This document shows positions 1 through 10,239 of a stretch of 39,187 nt of DNA, in pieces. Each line of letters starts with the position of its first letter. Position 1 is the first letter of the stretch. A program made the translations under genes and the position numbers. The stretch comes from Paracoccus sp. (in: a-proteobacteria). GTDB lineage: Bacteria; Pseudomonadota; Alphaproteobacteria; Rhodobacterales; Rhodobacteraceae. The notes under the pieces were generated by a model that saw only the letters and a list, made by a program, of their open reading frames with translations, had not been told where the DNA came from and made no database searches. The stretch is taken from the NCBI RefSeq assembly GCF_030536915.1, contig NZ_JAUNPC010000017.1, positions 3,877-43,063 of the forward strand, given 5' to 3'.

Positions 1-710
1 ACCACGCCGCCGCCGCCCCCGATCACGAAGCCGTCGCGGGTCGCGTCGAAGGGACGCGAGGCCGTTTCCGGCGCGTCGTTGTATTTGGATGACATTGCCC
101 CCATCGCGTCGAACAGGCAGGAGAGGGTCCAGTCCAGTTCCTCGCCGCCGCCCGCGAAGACGATGTCCTGCTTGCCCATCTGGATCAGCTCGGTCCCGTT
201 GCCGATGCAATGGGCCGAGGTCGAGCAGGCCGAGGTGATCGAATAGTTCACGCCCTTGATCGAAAACGGCGTCGCAAGGCAGGCCGAGTTGGTCGAGGAC
301 ATGCAGCGGGTGACCATGAACGGCCCCATGCGCTTGGGCGCGCCCTTTTCCACGACGATCTGGTGGGCGTTGAAGAAGTTGGACGTGGACGGCCCGCCCG
401 AACCCATCACCAGCCCGGTGCGCGGGTTCGAGACGTCGCCGGGTTCCAGCCCCGAATCCGCGACGGCCTGCTGCATGGCGATGAAGTTCCAGGCCGCCCC
501 TTCGCCCATGAAGCGAAGGTCGCGCTTGTCCACATGGGCGGCGATGTCGATGGTCGGACGCCCCTCGACCTGGCTGCGGAAGCCGCGCTCGGCGTATTGG
601 GGCGAGAAGACGATGCCGGACCGGCCCGTGCGCAGGCTGTCGGTGACCTCAGTGGCATTGTTGCCGATGGGCGAGACGATCCCCAGCCCGGTGATGACGA
701 CGCGGCGCAT
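1..710 (-). CDS. fabB: 3-oxoacyl-ACP synthase I (FabB), 3' end outside window
   Basis: Condensing enzyme of type II fatty acid synthesis in the cytoplasm; FabB elongates the cis-unsaturated intermediates made by FabA. Reading the minus strand from ATG at 710-708 gives [19 protein letters not shown], the usual opening of KAS I/II enzymes. The thiolase-fold nucleophile Cys162 lies in the motif SACSTSAHC (complement of about 205-237), matching Cys163 of E. coli FabB, and the frame stays open to base 1. About 236 residues are visible of an expected 405 or so; the catalytic His residues lie beyond the edge. It starts 19 bases after the fabA stop in the same direction, which is the classical fabA-fabB operon and the reason for choosing FabB over FabF. 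Confidence 0.93.
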   Translation of the reverse strand, partial: MRRVVITGLGIVSPIGNNATEVTDSLRTGRSGIVFSPQYAERGFRSQVEGRPTIDIAAHVDKRDLRFMGEGAAWNFIAMQQAVADSGLEPGDVSNPRTGLVMGSGGPSTSNFFNAHQIVVEKGAPKRMGPFMVTRCMSSTNSACLATPFSIKGVNYSITSACSTSAHCIGNGTELIQMGKQDIVFAGGGEELDWTLSCLFDAMGAMSSKYNDAPETASRPFDATRDGFVIGGGGGV

Positions 711-729
711 GATGCAGCCCTCCTTCGGT

Positions 730-1239
730 TCAGCTCTCGGAAAGAGCGACCTTCATGTCCTTGACCTGGTAGATGACCTCGCCATCGGCTTCCACGATGC
801 CGTCGGCCACGCCCATGGTCAGCCGGCGGGTCTGCACGGCCTTGGTGAAATCGACCTTGTAGGTCAAAAGCTTGCGGTCGGGCCGGACCATGCCGGTCAG
901 CTTGACCTCGCCCACGCCCAGCGCATAGCCGCGCCCCTTCCAGCCGCGCCAGCCCAGGTTGAAGCCGGTCAGCTGCCACAGCCCGTCAAGGCCGAGGCAG
1001 CCCGGCATGATCGGGTTGCCGGGGAAGTGGCAGGCGAAGAACCACAACTCGGGGGTGATGTCGAACTCGGCCACGACATGGCCCTTGCCATGGGCGCCGC
1101 CGTCCTCGCTGATGTCGGTGATGCGGTCCATCATCAGCATCGGGGGTTCGGGAAGCTGCGCGTTGCCGGGGCCGAACAGCTCGCCCCGCGCGCAGGCCAG
1201 AAGGTCGCCCTTGTCGAAGCGGGTCTGTTCCATCGCCAT
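730..1239 (-). CDS. fabA: 3-hydroxydecanoyl-ACP dehydratase/isomerase (FabA)
   Basis: Dehydrates 3-hydroxydecanoyl-ACP and isomerises trans-2- to cis-3-decenoyl-ACP, the branch point of anaerobic unsaturated fatty acid synthesis. The 169-residue product is close to the family length (E. coli 172). The hot-dog-fold catalytic pair is seen as His71 in [13 protein letters not shown] and Asp85 in [10 protein letters not shown]. The ATG at 1239-1237 is preceded by AGGA at a suitable distance; a second in-frame ATG lies two codons further in. It is the first gene of a fabA-fabB operon. In many relatives an irr-type iron regulator lies just upstream; here the upstream neighbour is the divergent gdhA. 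Confidence 0.96.
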   Translation of the reverse strand: MAMEQTRFDKGDLLACARGELFGPGNAQLPEPPMLMMDRITDISEDGGAHGKGHVVAEFDITPELWFFACHFPGNPIMPGCLGLDGLWQLTGFNLGWRGWKGRGYALGVGEVKLTGMVRPDRKLLTYKVDFTKAVQTRRLTMGVADGIVEADGEVIYQVKDMKVALSES

Positions 1240-2846
<1,607 letters not shown>

Positions 2847-2854
2847 CCTGCACT

Positions 2855-2942
2855 GTCCGCGGCCCCAACGGGCTTCGGACGGTTTCCAAATATCCTCGGG
2901 GGTGATTGGCATCGCAGATGCCAGAGGGGGCAGACAGCCCCC
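2855..2942 (-). repeat. multi-hairpin intergenic element, copy A
   Basis: Between the convergent stops of gdhA and the gene at 2969. Read on the minus strand it has a GGGGGC/GCCCCC hairpin (arms 2926-2931 and 2937-2942), then a TGGCATC/GATGCCA hairpin (2907-2913 and 2917-2923), then CCCCCGAGGATATTTGG (2886-2902). A further GTCCG/CGGAC stem (2855-2859 and 2876-2880) lies next to gdhA. The same architecture with different stem sequences occurs at 33418-33468. It may act as a terminator or RNA-stability element after the minus-strand gene. No classical U-run follows the hairpins. Confidence 0.7.
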
Positions 2943-2968
2943 TTCCTTCCCTTGCCGTCAGGACCGCG

Positions 2969-3955
2969 TCAGAACCATTGCCCCGGTTCCATCAGCCCCT
3001 GTTCCATCAACTGCTGCGAGGTCCAGCGGAAGGGTTCCGAGTTGCGCCAGGTGAAATCCCGGATCTGCTCGCGCGAGCCGGGGTTGCGGGCCAGCGCCTT
3101 GGCCACCCGGAAGGACGCCACCGCCGCTGTCAGGTTGTTGTGCCAGGGACAGGCATAGGTGTTGTATTCCTCGATCGACAGCCGGTGATCGGGCAGTAGC
3201 CGCAGGTCCTTTTCCGTGCGGAACAGGGCGATGCGGTCGATGCGGCGGCGGTCGGGGGGCAGGTGCTCCTCCAGCCGCCAGCGCAGCCCGCCGTAGAAGT
3301 CGAGTTGCCGGTCCTTGACCCCCCCGCTGCGGTCGGGCCGTCCCAGCGCGTAATAGCCGGTGCGGTCGAACATCGCCTCGTCCATGCTGACGGCGTTCGG
3401 ATAGCGGCCCAGGTCGGGGGCATAAAGGTCGATCACATAGGTCAGCATCCCCCGCCTGCGTTCCTCGGCATGGAAGGCCAGCATCTCGCCCACGGCGCGG
3501 GTTTCCGAAAAGGGATAGAACAGGAACTCGGCGTTGTAGCCGTAATAAAGCCAGGTGTCGGCGGGAACAGCGGGGATCACCGCATTGACGGACCGGGCAT
3601 GGGCGCCGCCCGCGCGGACATCGAACAGAAGGTTCAGCACCCGTCCCTTGGGATCGTCCGGTAGGTCGGAGGGCGGCAGGGGCTCGGGCGACAGCGCGAG
3701 GATCTTCCTGAAGCCCAGGGCCATGTGATGGGCCAGGGTCGCCGCGACCTCGATGCCATCCTCGATCAGGATGACGGCAATGGGGCCGCGCCGCAGATGC
3801 TCGCCGGGGTTGGCGAGAAAGGTCTCCAGCGGGACGGGCCGCCGGGGCGCGGCCGGGACCTCGGTCCGGGCGGGTGCCGGCGCGGCGGGGGCGACCTCCT
3901 TCAGCCCCAGCGGATCGCTGGGGTCGGGGCGGATATGGGGGGTGGCGTCGTTCAC
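2969..3955 (-). CDS. putative glycosyltransferase-like protein, function unassigned
   Basis: A 328-residue protein with a Pro/Ala-rich N-terminus (about 1-45) and then a segment (GPIAVILIEDGIEVAATLAHH, split by an Ala-rich turn) resembling the start of family-2-like glycosyltransferases common in Rhodobacterales. The usual RNE triplet of those enzymes is not visible here. A possible acidic site is VIDLYAPDL near residue 168, and a conserved-looking block GGLRWRLEEHLPP lies near 225. No signal peptide or membrane segment is seen. Translation starts at GTG (3955-3953) overlapping the upstream stop in the tetramer GTGA, so it is translationally coupled to the Ala-rich membrane protein. The glycosyltransferase link is a weak resemblance only; it could equally be an uncharacterised conserved protein. 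Confidence 0.6.
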   Translation of the reverse strand: MNDATPHIRPDPSDPLGLKEVAPAAPAPARTEVPAAPRRPVPLETFLANPGEHLRRGPIAVILIEDGIEVAATLAHHMALGFRKILALSPEPLPPSDLPDDPKGRVLNLLFDVRAGGAHARSVNAVIPAVPADTWLYYGYNAEFLFYPFSETRAVGEMLAFHAEERRRGMLTYVIDLYAPDLGRYPNAVSMDEAMFDRTGYYALGRPDRSGGVKDRQLDFYGGLRWRLEEHLPPDRRRIDRIALFRTEKDLRLLPDHRLSIEEYNTYACPWHNNLTAAVASFRVAKALARNPGSREQIRDFTWRNSEPFRWTSQQLMEQGLMEPGQWF

Positions 3956-4611
3956 CGCAGCACCGCTCGGACCTGCTCCAGCGCGGATCGCAGCATCGCG
4001 GGGCTGCTGGAGGCTGCGGCGACGATGGTTTTCAGAGATTCCCGCTGCGCAGGGTCGAGATTGCTGTTGTCGATCAGCGCCGCGACCTCAGCGGCGTTGA
4101 AGCCTTCGGGTGTCAGCAGGCGGTCGATCCCGATCGCTTCGCGGGCGGCTTCCGTCGCATCGCTGACGGCGGCCCCCGCCGCGCGCGCCGCCGAACCGGC
4201 AGCCTCGGCCGCGGTGGCGGTGTCCTGCGGATCGCGGGCAGCGTTGGCATCAGCCTCGGCCGCGGCGTCGGCGGCATCCGCGGCGGCCCGGATGGCGGCT
4301 TCGGCGGCAGCCTGCGCTTCGCGTGCGGCGTCGTCCAGCGGCGGAATGGCGGTGCCCTCGGCCGCCTTCGAGGCCTCGGCGGCCACATCGGCCGCGACGG
4401 CGGCGGCATCGGCGGCAGCATCCGCGGCGCTGCCTGCGGCCGCTGCCGCATCCCCGGCGGCGGCGCTTGCCGCAGGGTCCGGCGCGGCGGCCGGGGCAGG
4501 AACCGGCGCCACCGCTTCCGGCGCGGCGGGCTGGCGCGACTGCCATTGCCAGAAGAAAGTGCCGCCCAGCAGGACGGCCAGCACGAGAATCAGGCCGGCA
4601 AGACGTGACAT
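3952..4611 (-). CDS. Ala-rich membrane-anchored hypothetical protein
   Basis: A 219-residue product. The N-terminus MSRLAGLILVLAVLLGGTFFW is one membrane segment (about residues 5-22) without a clear cleavage site, so it is probably an inner-membrane anchor. Residues 30-150 are an Ala/Asp/Glu low-complexity region with heptad-like AADAAAxAADA spacing, expected to be helical or coiled-coil in the periplasm. The C-terminal 70 residues are more ordinary (LTPEGFNAAEVAALIDNSN...) and may form a small folded domain. The ATG at 4611 is supported by GAGG ten bases upstream; a longer frame running back through infC on the opposite strand is an artefact. Its stop overlaps the GTG of the next gene. Function unknown. 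Confidence 0.75.
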   Translation of the reverse strand: MSRLAGLILVLAVLLGGTFFWQWQSRQPAAPEAVAPVPAPAAAPDPAASAAAGDAAAAAGSAADAAADAAAVAADVAAEASKAAEGTAIPPLDDAAREAQAAAEAAIRAAADAADAAAEADANAARDPQDTATAAEAAGSAARAAGAAVSDATEAAREAIGIDRLLTPEGFNAAEVAALIDNSNLDPAQRESLKTIVAAASSSPAMLRSALEQVRAVLR

Positions 4612-4747
4612 CGCAAAGACCTCGCTGAAATCCCACAGGTGCCCTGCCTGCACCGCATCGGCGCGCCGGCGAAGGCCCGGAACCCTATCGCACAGCTTCC
4701 GTGACGGGAAAACCCGCCGCAATCGCCAAGGCGGCCCCTCAAGACAG

Positions 4748-4776
4748 TTGAAACGGGATTGCCGGTTGATTATTTC
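4748..4776 (+). promoter_or_regulatory. probable sigma-70 promoter of infC
   Basis: TTGAAA at 4748-4753 and TATTTC at 4771-4776 are separated by 17 bases. Initiation would fall near 4783. This places in-frame TTG (4759) and GTG (4777) codons inside the promoter and so argues against them as infC starts. The -10 match is weak. Confidence 0.45.
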
Positions 4777-4812
4777 GTGAAGGAAATCTTCAACCATGCA
4801 AGGATTACGCCC

Positions 4813-5352
4813 ATAGCCCGCAGACCGCACAACGCTCCGCCCACCCGTGACACCGGACCGCGCACCAATGACCGCATCCGGGTTCCCGAAATCCGCCTGA
4901 TCGGTGCGGAGGGGGAAAACATCGGGGTGGTGACACCCGCCCGTGGCATGGCGCTTGCCGAAGAAGCGGGGCTGGATCTGGTCGAGATCTCGCCCAACGC
5001 CGTCCCGCCGGTCTGCAAGATCATGGACCTCGGCAAGTTCAAGTATGAACAGCAGAAGCGCGAGGCCGAGGCGCGCAAGAAGCAGAAGACCATCGAGGTC
5101 AAGGAAATCAAGTTCCGCCCCGGCACCGACGACCATGACTATGATGTCAAGATGCGCTCGGTGAAGCGGTTCCTTGAGGAAGGCGACAAGGTGAAAGTCA
5201 CCCTGCGCTTCCGCGGCCGCGAGATGGCGCACCAGAACCTCGGCATGGAACTGCTGAACCGCGTCCGCGACGAGGTGGGTGAGGCCGGCAAGGTCGAATC
5301 CATGCCCAAGCTGGAAGGCCGGCAGATGGTGATGATGATCGCGCCGCGCTGA
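4813..5352 (+). CDS. infC: translation initiation factor IF-3, probable AUA start
   Basis: Binds the 30S subunit, prevents early subunit joining and discriminates start codons. Residues follow the family closely: [14 protein letters not shown], the N-domain motif [17 protein letters not shown], the linker [12 protein letters not shown], and C-domain FRGREMAH. No ATG lies in frame near the conserved N-terminus. ATA at 4813 (then ARRPHNAPP) has AAGGA at 4800-4804, eight bases upstream, and yields 179 residues, matching the usual 180. ATT at 4804 is the other rare candidate; TTG 4759 and GTG 4777 give unlikely extensions. Rare starts are a known family trait (AUU in E. coli) that lets IF-3 limit its own synthesis. 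An out-of-frame leader ATG (4796) ends at TAG overlapping the ATA. Confidence 0.93.
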   Translation: MARRPHNAPPTRDTGPRTNDRIRVPEIRLIGAEGENIGVVTPARGMALAEEAGLDLVEISPNAVPPVCKIMDLGKFKYEQQKREAEARKKQKTIEVKEIKFRPGTDDHDYDVKMRSVKRFLEEGDKVKVTLRFRGREMAHQNLGMELLNRVRDEVGEAGKVESMPKLEGRQMVMMIAPR

Positions 5353-5378
5353 GGCTGCGGGTCATAGCGGATGAACGG

Positions 5379-5403
5379 CCCGCCCCTCGGGGCGGGTTTT
5401 TTT
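5379..5403 (+). terminator. intrinsic terminator of infC
   Basis: CCCGCCCC (5379-5386) pairs with GGGGCGGG (5389-5396) and is followed by seven T (5397-5403). It lies 26 bases after the infC stop and only 19 bases before the next start codon. Confidence 0.93.
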
Positions 5404-5421
5404 GCGTCAGCGGGGGCTGGA

Positions 5422-6546
5422 ATGGATCGGGTCGGTTGCATCGTGGTGGGCGCGGGCGTCGTGGGGCTTGCCATTGCGCGCGCCCTGGCCCTGCGCGGGA
5501 TCGAGGTCGTCATCGTCGAAAAGGCCGATGCCATCGGCACCGAGACCAGTTCCAGAAACTCCGAGGTGATCCACGCCGGGATCTACTACGCCCCCGGCAG
5601 CCTCAAGGCGCGGCTTTGCGGCCGGGGCAGGGGGATGCTTTACGATTATGCCGCCCGGCGCGGTGTGCCGCACCGGCGCTGCGGCAAGCTGATCGTGGCG
5701 ACCGCGCCGGGGCAATTGGCGATGCTGGAGGAGATCGCCGGCCATGCGGCGGCGAATGACGTCGCGTTGCAGATGCTGACGGGCGCGCAGGCGATGGCGC
5801 TGGAACCGGCGCTCTCCTGCCACGGGGCGCTGATGTCGCCGGAAACCGGGATCGTGGACAGCCACGCGCTGATGGCGGCGCTGCTGGCGGATGCCGAGGC
5901 CGCCGGGGCGTCACTGGCGCTTGGCACGGGCGTGGTTGCGATCAGCCCCGCGGGACGGGGCTTTGCCGTGGAAACCGAGGCTGCCGGGGAACGCTTCACC
6001 CTTGCCGCCGATGCGGTGGTGAACGCGGCGGGGCTCTGGGCCTCGCAGGTGGCGCAGGGGGTGCAGGGACTTGATCCGGCCCATGTGCCCGTGACCCGCT
6101 ATGCGCGCGGCAGCTATTACGCGCTGCCGGGCAGGCCCGCCTTCTCTCGCCTGATCTATCCGGTGCCCGAGCCGGGCGGGTTGGGGGTCCACCTGACGCT
6201 GGACCTGGGCGGCGCGATGCGATTCGGTCCGGATGTCGAGTGGATCGACGGGATCGACTATCGCGTGAATCCCGACCGGCAGGCGCATTTCGAAGCCGAG
6301 ATCCGCCGCTACTGGCCGGGCCTGCCCGCAGGCGCACTGGCGCCGACCTATTGCGGCATCCGTCCCAAGATCAGCGGACCCGGAGAGCCTGCCGCCGATT
6401 TCCACATCGACGGGCCGGAAACCCATGGCATCCCCGGCCTCGTCAACCTGTTCGGCATCGAAAGCCCCGGCCTGACCTCATCGCTGGCCATCGCCGAGGA
6501 GGTCGCGGCGCGGCTGGATCAGATCCCGGCCTCGGCCGCGACCTGA
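5422..6546 (+). CDS. FAD-dependent oxidoreductase, L-2-hydroxyglutarate oxidase type
   Basis: DAO/glycine-oxidase-fold flavoprotein of 374 residues. The dinucleotide-binding motif [15 protein letters not shown] is at residues 8-22 with an acidic VEK end of the second strand. The block [13 protein letters not shown] is characteristic of the L-2-hydroxyglutarate oxidase/dehydrogenase (LhgO) branch, and [12 protein letters not shown] with [13 protein letters not shown] near the C-terminus also fits it. It would oxidise L-2-hydroxyglutarate to 2-oxoglutarate, a metabolite-repair role, although other 2-hydroxyacid substrates cannot be excluded. The ATG at 5422 follows GGGGCTGGA; an upstream in-frame ATG (5371) lies inside the infC terminator. 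Its last 28 bases overlap the 3' end of convergent rlmN. Confidence 0.85.
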   Translation: MDRVGCIVVGAGVVGLAIARALALRGIEVVIVEKADAIGTETSSRNSEVIHAGIYYAPGSLKARLCGRGRGMLYDYAARRGVPHRRCGKLIVATAPGQLAMLEEIAGHAAANDVALQMLTGAQAMALEPALSCHGALMSPETGIVDSHALMAALLADAEAAGASLALGTGVVAISPAGRGFAVETEAAGERFTLAADAVVNAAGLWASQVAQGVQGLDPAHVPVTRYARGSYYALPGRPAFSRLIYPVPEPGGLGVHLTLDLGGAMRFGPDVEWIDGIDYRVNPDRQAHFEAEIRRYWPGLPAGALAPTYCGIRPKISGPGEPAADFHIDGPETHGIPGLVNLFGIESPGLTSSLAIAEEVAARLDQIPASAAT

Positions 6547-7718
6547 GCCGCCGACTTGCGGCCGCGCTCGGTGGCCGATTTCAACTGCCCGCAGGCGGCC
6601 ATGATGTCCTCGCCCCGCGGCGTGCGGATCGGGCTGGCGTAGCCCGCCTTGTAGATGATGTCGGCAAAGGCCTCGATCCGTTCCCAGCTTGACCGCTTGT
6701 AGGGCGCACCCGGCCATTCGTTGAAGGGGATCAGGTTGATCTTGGCCGGGATGCCCCGGATCAGCTTGATCAGGCGGCGGGCGTCCTCGTCGCTATCGTT
6801 CACGCCGTCCAGCATCACGTATTCAAAGGTGATCCGCTCGCTGTTCGAGAGCCGAGGATATTCCCGCAGGGCGCCTAGCAGTTCCGCGATGTTCCAGCGC
6901 TTGTTGATCGGTACCAGCCGGTCCCGCACCGGGTCGGTGGTGGCATGGAAGCTGACCGCCAACTGGCAGCCGATCTCCTCGGCCGTCCGGGCGATCTCGG
7001 GCACGACGCCCGAGGTGGACAGCGTGATGCGGCGGCGCGACAGCGACAGCCCCTCGCCGTCCATTACCACCTTCATCGCGTCCCGCACGTTGTCGAAGTT
7101 GTAAAGCGGCTCGCCCATGCCCATCAGCACGAGGTTCGACACCAGCCGCGTCTCGTCCTTGGGCGCGCCGGGTTCCGGCCATTCGCCCAGATCGTCGCGC
7201 ACGACCATCAACTGGCCCACGATCTCGCCTGCCGTCAGGTTCCGCACCAGCTTCTGCGTGCCGGTGTGGCAGAAGGAACAGGTCAGAGTGCAGCCGACCT
7301 GCGACGACACGCAGAGCGTCCCGCGGCCTTCCTCGGGGATATAGACCGTCTCGACCTCATGCCCGCCAGCGATCCGCAGCAGGTATTTGCGGGTGCCGTC
7401 GTCCGAGATCTGGCGCGTCACGACCTCGGGCAGGGCGATCTCGAACCGTTCCGCCAGAAAGGCGCGGTAGTCCTTGGCAAGATTCGTCATCGCACCGAAG
7501 TCGCGCAGGCCCCAGTGATAGACCCATTGCCAGATCTGGCCTACGCGCATCCGCGCCTGACGCTCGGGCGTTCCTGCCTCGACCAGGGCGGCGCGCAACT
7601 GCTCGCGCGTCAGCCCGACGATGTTGACGCGCCCGCCGGATTCCGGCCTGCGCGGGATCGTCCGCAGGTCCTGCACGATCGGCGCATCGGCGCGGGCTTC
7701 GGGAACAAGCGTCGTCAT
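6519..7718 (-). CDS. rlmN: dual-specificity 23S rRNA / tRNA methyltransferase RlmN
   Basis: Radical-SAM enzyme that methylates C2 of adenosine 2503 in 23S rRNA and A37 of certain tRNAs. The product has 399 residues with an N-terminal substrate-binding part (to about 130). The radical-SAM cluster motif CTLTCSFC supplies Cys143, Cys147 and Cys150, GMGEPLYN follows, and a Cys in DIMAACGQL near the C-terminus is the expected methyl-carrying residue. The ATG at 7718 was preferred over an upstream frame extension that would run through a terminator. Its gene end overlaps the convergent oxidoreductase by 28 bases. It lies downstream of an IalB-like gene in the same direction, with a terminator between them. 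Confidence 0.96.
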   Translation of the reverse strand: MTTLVPEARADAPIVQDLRTIPRRPESGGRVNIVGLTREQLRAALVEAGTPERQARMRVGQIWQWVYHWGLRDFGAMTNLAKDYRAFLAERFEIALPEVVTRQISDDGTRKYLLRIAGGHEVETVYIPEEGRGTLCVSSQVGCTLTCSFCHTGTQKLVRNLTAGEIVGQLMVVRDDLGEWPEPGAPKDETRLVSNLVLMGMGEPLYNFDNVRDAMKVVMDGEGLSLSRRRITLSTSGVVPEIARTAEEIGCQLAVSFHATTDPVRDRLVPINKRWNIAELLGALREYPRLSNSERITFEYVMLDGVNDSDEDARRLIKLIRGIPAKINLIPFNEWPGAPYKRSSWERIEAFADIIYKAGYASPIRTPRGEDIMAACGQLKSATERGRKSAAQVAAEAGI

Positions 7719-7742
7719 GGGCGGAAAATCCCTGCGGGTTGG

Positions 7743-7778
7743 AAAGAGAAAGGGGCCGCACCCAGATGGGGCGGCCCC
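7743..7778 (-). terminator. intrinsic terminator of the IalB-family gene
   Basis: On the minus strand GGGGCCGC and GCGGCCCC (arms 7771-7778 and 7752-7759) form a stem extended by CCC/GGG in the loop and followed by TTTCTCTTTCC. It lies 36 bases after the stop at 7815 and ahead of rlmN, so rlmN should have its own promoter or depend on read-through. Confidence 0.85.
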
Positions 7779-7814
7779 GGCCATATCACAAGTGACGCAA
7801 GGACGCAGCCGCGA

Positions 7815-8336
7815 TCAGCGGCAGTTGTCGCGCGCCGAGTTCGTCATCGCGGTGATTCCCGATAGCGAGAAGGTGTCCGACGTGTTGGTGCCACGGCTGG
7901 ACCTGCCCTTGATGACCACTTCCGACCCTGCCCGCAGGGCCGAGATCAGCTTGGCATCCTCGTCGGGCGAACCGGTCCAGGCATTCTCGCCCTCGGTGAA
8001 CAGCTTGAAGGTCTGGCCGCCGACGCTCACGTCCACGGTGGAATCGGGGGCAAAGGGATAGCCACCCTGGAACGACACCTCGCCGTTCTGGCCGGGACGA
8101 TAGGCGACATACAGGCGGATGTCGCTGCGCGTCACCTCGCGCGGGTTGCCCTCGGCGTCGGTGTTGCGGGTGGACTTGGGCGGAGAGACGGCCCAGCATT
8201 CCTTGGGGTCGTCGCCGATGAACGCGGTCCAGTCCCCCTGGCTGCCCAACACCCTCGGCTCGGCCGCAAGCGCGGGGGCGGCAACCGCCATCAGCGCGGC
8301 GGCCACAAAGCCGAGGTTGAAGATGGATTTCGTCAT
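7815..8336 (-). CDS. IalB-family (invasion associated locus B) secreted protein
   Basis: A 173-residue exported protein. The signal peptide is clear: MTKSIFNLGF then a hydrophobic stretch ending in APALA, with cleavage predicted before AEPRV (after residue 24). The mature part has the IalB signature layout, with a Trp-rich start (GDWTAFIG), Cys in PKECWAVSPP, and a final Cys in DNCR two residues from the end that could form a disulfide. These proteins are widespread in free-living alphaproteobacteria and their role is not established; the name comes from a Bartonella factor and does not imply invasion here. The ATG at 8336 follows GAGGG/GAGAG. Its own terminator lies downstream, and the asparaginase gene is divergent. 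Confidence 0.85.
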   Translation of the reverse strand: MTKSIFNLGFVAAALMAVAAPALAAEPRVLGSQGDWTAFIGDDPKECWAVSPPKSTRNTDAEGNPREVTRSDIRLYVAYRPGQNGEVSFQGGYPFAPDSTVDVSVGGQTFKLFTEGENAWTGSPDEDAKLISALRAGSEVVIKGRSSRGTNTSDTFSLSGITAMTNSARDNCR

Positions 8337-8483
8337 GCTCTCGTGCCCTCTTGCTGCCCCGGTTAAGGCCCGGGTTGTCACGGATCGGTGGTCTTGCGAC
8401 CGGATGGGCCTTAGATAACCGGAAAGCAAGGGACGGCAAAACCCCTGCGGACGGAAATCGCGCATTTGTCAAAGGGCTGGATG

Positions 8484-9473
8484 ATGGCGGCAGTCGATCT
8501 GATCGAATTCTGGCGGGGCGGCCTGCGGGAAAGCGTCCACCGCGGCCATGCGGTGGTCTGGGACCGCGGCGGGATGGTCGCCGCCTGGGGCGATCCCGAT
8601 GCGGTGATCTTTCCGCGGTCCTCCTGCAAGATGATCCAGGCGCTGCCCCTGCTGGAAAGCGGCGCGGCGGATGCGGCGGGCCTTGGACCTCGGCAACTGG
8701 CGCTGGCCTGCGCCTCGCACAGCGGCGCGCGGATGCATGCCGAAGGGGTGCGGGACTGGCTGCACGGGCTGGGCCTGGGCGAGGGCGATCTGCGCTGCGG
8801 CACGCACATGCCCTGGGACGCGGCGGAAAACCGGCGCCTGACCTGTTTGGACGAGGCGCCCTGCCAGTTCCACAACAACTGCTCGGGCAAGCACGCGGGC
8901 TTCCTGACCTGGAACCGCCACCACAAGGGCACTGCCGAGTATCACCTGCCCGAGCATCCGCTGCAGCAGGCGATCCGGGCCGCGACCGAGGAGGTCACGG
9001 GCGAAACCATCGCCGGTCTCGGCATCGACGGCTGCTCGGCCCCGAACTTCGCGGTCTCGGTCGCCGGGCTGGCCCGCGCGATGGCGGGCTTTGCCTCGCC
9101 CGCCGCGGACGGGCGCGGCCGCGCCATGCGGCGGCTGACCGAGGCGATGGCGATGCACCCCGAACTTGTCGCGGGCGAGGGGCGGGCCTGCACCGACCTG
9201 ATGCGGGCCATGGGTGGCCGCGTCGCGGTCAAGACCGGGGCCGAGGCGGTCTTTGTCGCCATCGCGCCGGAACGGGGCCTCGGCATCGCGCTGAAGGTCA
9301 CGGACGGCGGCACGCGGGGGTCCGAGGCCGCCATCACCGCGCTGCTGGTCCATCACGGTCTTCTGGATGCCAACCATCCGGCGGTCGGCAAATACCTGAC
9401 CGGCCCGATCCGCAACTGGCGCGGAACCGAGGTCGCGGAGCGGCGGCTGGCAGAGGGATTCGCGGATCTCTGA
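8484..9473 (+). CDS. L-asparaginase, Rhizobium etli type (class 3)
   Basis: Hydrolyses asparagine to aspartate and ammonia. It belongs to the serine-beta-lactamase-like asparaginases typified by the R. etli enzyme, unrelated to E. coli types I/II. Counting from ATG 8484, the expected SxxK pair is Ser46 and Lys49 in RSSCKMIQALP, and the Cys/Lys metal and catalytic residues are Cys133 and Lys136 in NNCSGKHAGF with Cys184 in DGCSAPNF. All five signature residues are present. Length 329 is normal. TTG 8466 and ATG 8481 are other possible starts; ATG 8484 is seven bases from AAAGGG. No signal peptide, so cytoplasmic. Convergent with the TauE/SafE transporter, nine bases apart. Confidence 0.9.
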   Translation: MAAVDLIEFWRGGLRESVHRGHAVVWDRGGMVAAWGDPDAVIFPRSSCKMIQALPLLESGAADAAGLGPRQLALACASHSGARMHAEGVRDWLHGLGLGEGDLRCGTHMPWDAAENRRLTCLDEAPCQFHNNCSGKHAGFLTWNRHHKGTAEYHLPEHPLQQAIRAATEEVTGETIAGLGIDGCSAPNFAVSVAGLARAMAGFASPAADGRGRAMRRLTEAMAMHPELVAGEGRACTDLMRAMGGRVAVKTGAEAVFVAIAPERGLGIALKVTDGGTRGSEAAITALLVHHGLLDANHPAVGKYLTGPIRNWRGTEVAERRLAEGFADL

Positions 9474-9482
9474 CGGTGGCTT

Positions 9483-10232
9483 TCAGGCCATCTGCCACAG
9501 CAGGCGCAGCGCCAGCGCCGTCGAGGTGACGACCAGCAGCGGCTTGATGACCCGCGCGCCCACCCGCATCGCCAGCCGCGCCCCGATCCAGGCGCCAAGG
9601 ATCTGCCCCGCGCCCATCAGCAGCCCCACCATCCACAAGGGGCTGCCGGCGAGCGCAAAGACGGCCAACCCGCCGATGTTCGAGGCGAAGTTCAGAAGCT
9701 TGGTATGGGCCGTGGCCTTGAGGATGCCGAAGCCCCCCAGCGTGACGAAGGCCAGCATGTAGAACGCCCCCGCCCCCGGCCCGATCAGCCCGTCGTAAAA
9801 GCCGATGGCCGGCACCGCCGTCAGCGCGAACAGCGCGGGCGTCAGCCGCGCCGTGCGGTCGAGGTCGTTCAGCCCCGGCTTCAGCGCGAAGAACAGCGCG
9901 ATGCCGATCAGCACGACGGGCAGGAAGATCCGCAGCAGATCGGTCGGCAGGCTGCTGACAAGCGCCGCGCCCGCGCCCCCTGCGGCAAAGGCCAGCGCCG
10001 CCGTCGGCAACTGCCGGCGCAGGTCCACAAGGCCGCTGCGGGCGTAGCTGGCCGCCGCCGTGGCCGCGCCGAAGCTGCCCTGCACCTTGTTGGTCGCAAG
10101 CGCCTGGTCCGGGGGAACGCCCGCCAGCATCAGCACTGGAACGGTGATCAGCCCGCCGCCGCCCGCGATCGAATCGACAAAGCCGGCGGCGACGGCCGCC
10201 GCCACCAAGGCCGCGATCAGGGACGGGTCCAT
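9483..10232 (-). CDS. TSUP family (TauE/SafE) membrane transporter
   Basis: Inner-membrane protein of 249 residues with about eight hydrophobic segments and the two homologous halves typical of the TSUP family. The first half has VDSIAGGGGLITVPVL (residues 19-34) and the second has IGPGAGAFYMLAFV. Family members export sulfite, sulfoacetate or other small organic anions; the substrate here cannot be told from sequence, and no sulfur genes adjoin it. Its ATG is seven bases after the hspQ stop, so the two are probably one transcript. Confidence 0.9.
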   Translation of the reverse strand: MDPSLIAALVAAAVAAGFVDSIAGGGGLITVPVLMLAGVPPDQALATNKVQGSFGAATAAASYARSGLVDLRRQLPTAALAFAAGGAGAALVSSLPTDLLRIFLPVVLIGIALFFALKPGLNDLDRTARLTPALFALTAVPAIGFYDGLIGPGAGAFYMLAFVTLGGFGILKATAHTKLLNFASNIGGLAVFALAGSPLWMVGLLMGAGQILGAWIGARLAMRVGARVIKPLLVVTSTALALRLLWQMA

Positions 10233-10239
10233 CCAGAAA

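Noticed and set aside
6857-6870. Further copy of the GGATATTTGG element (GAGGATATTCCC in rlmN)
   Set aside because: Only part of the tail matches, it lies within coding sequence, and there are no accompanying hairpins.
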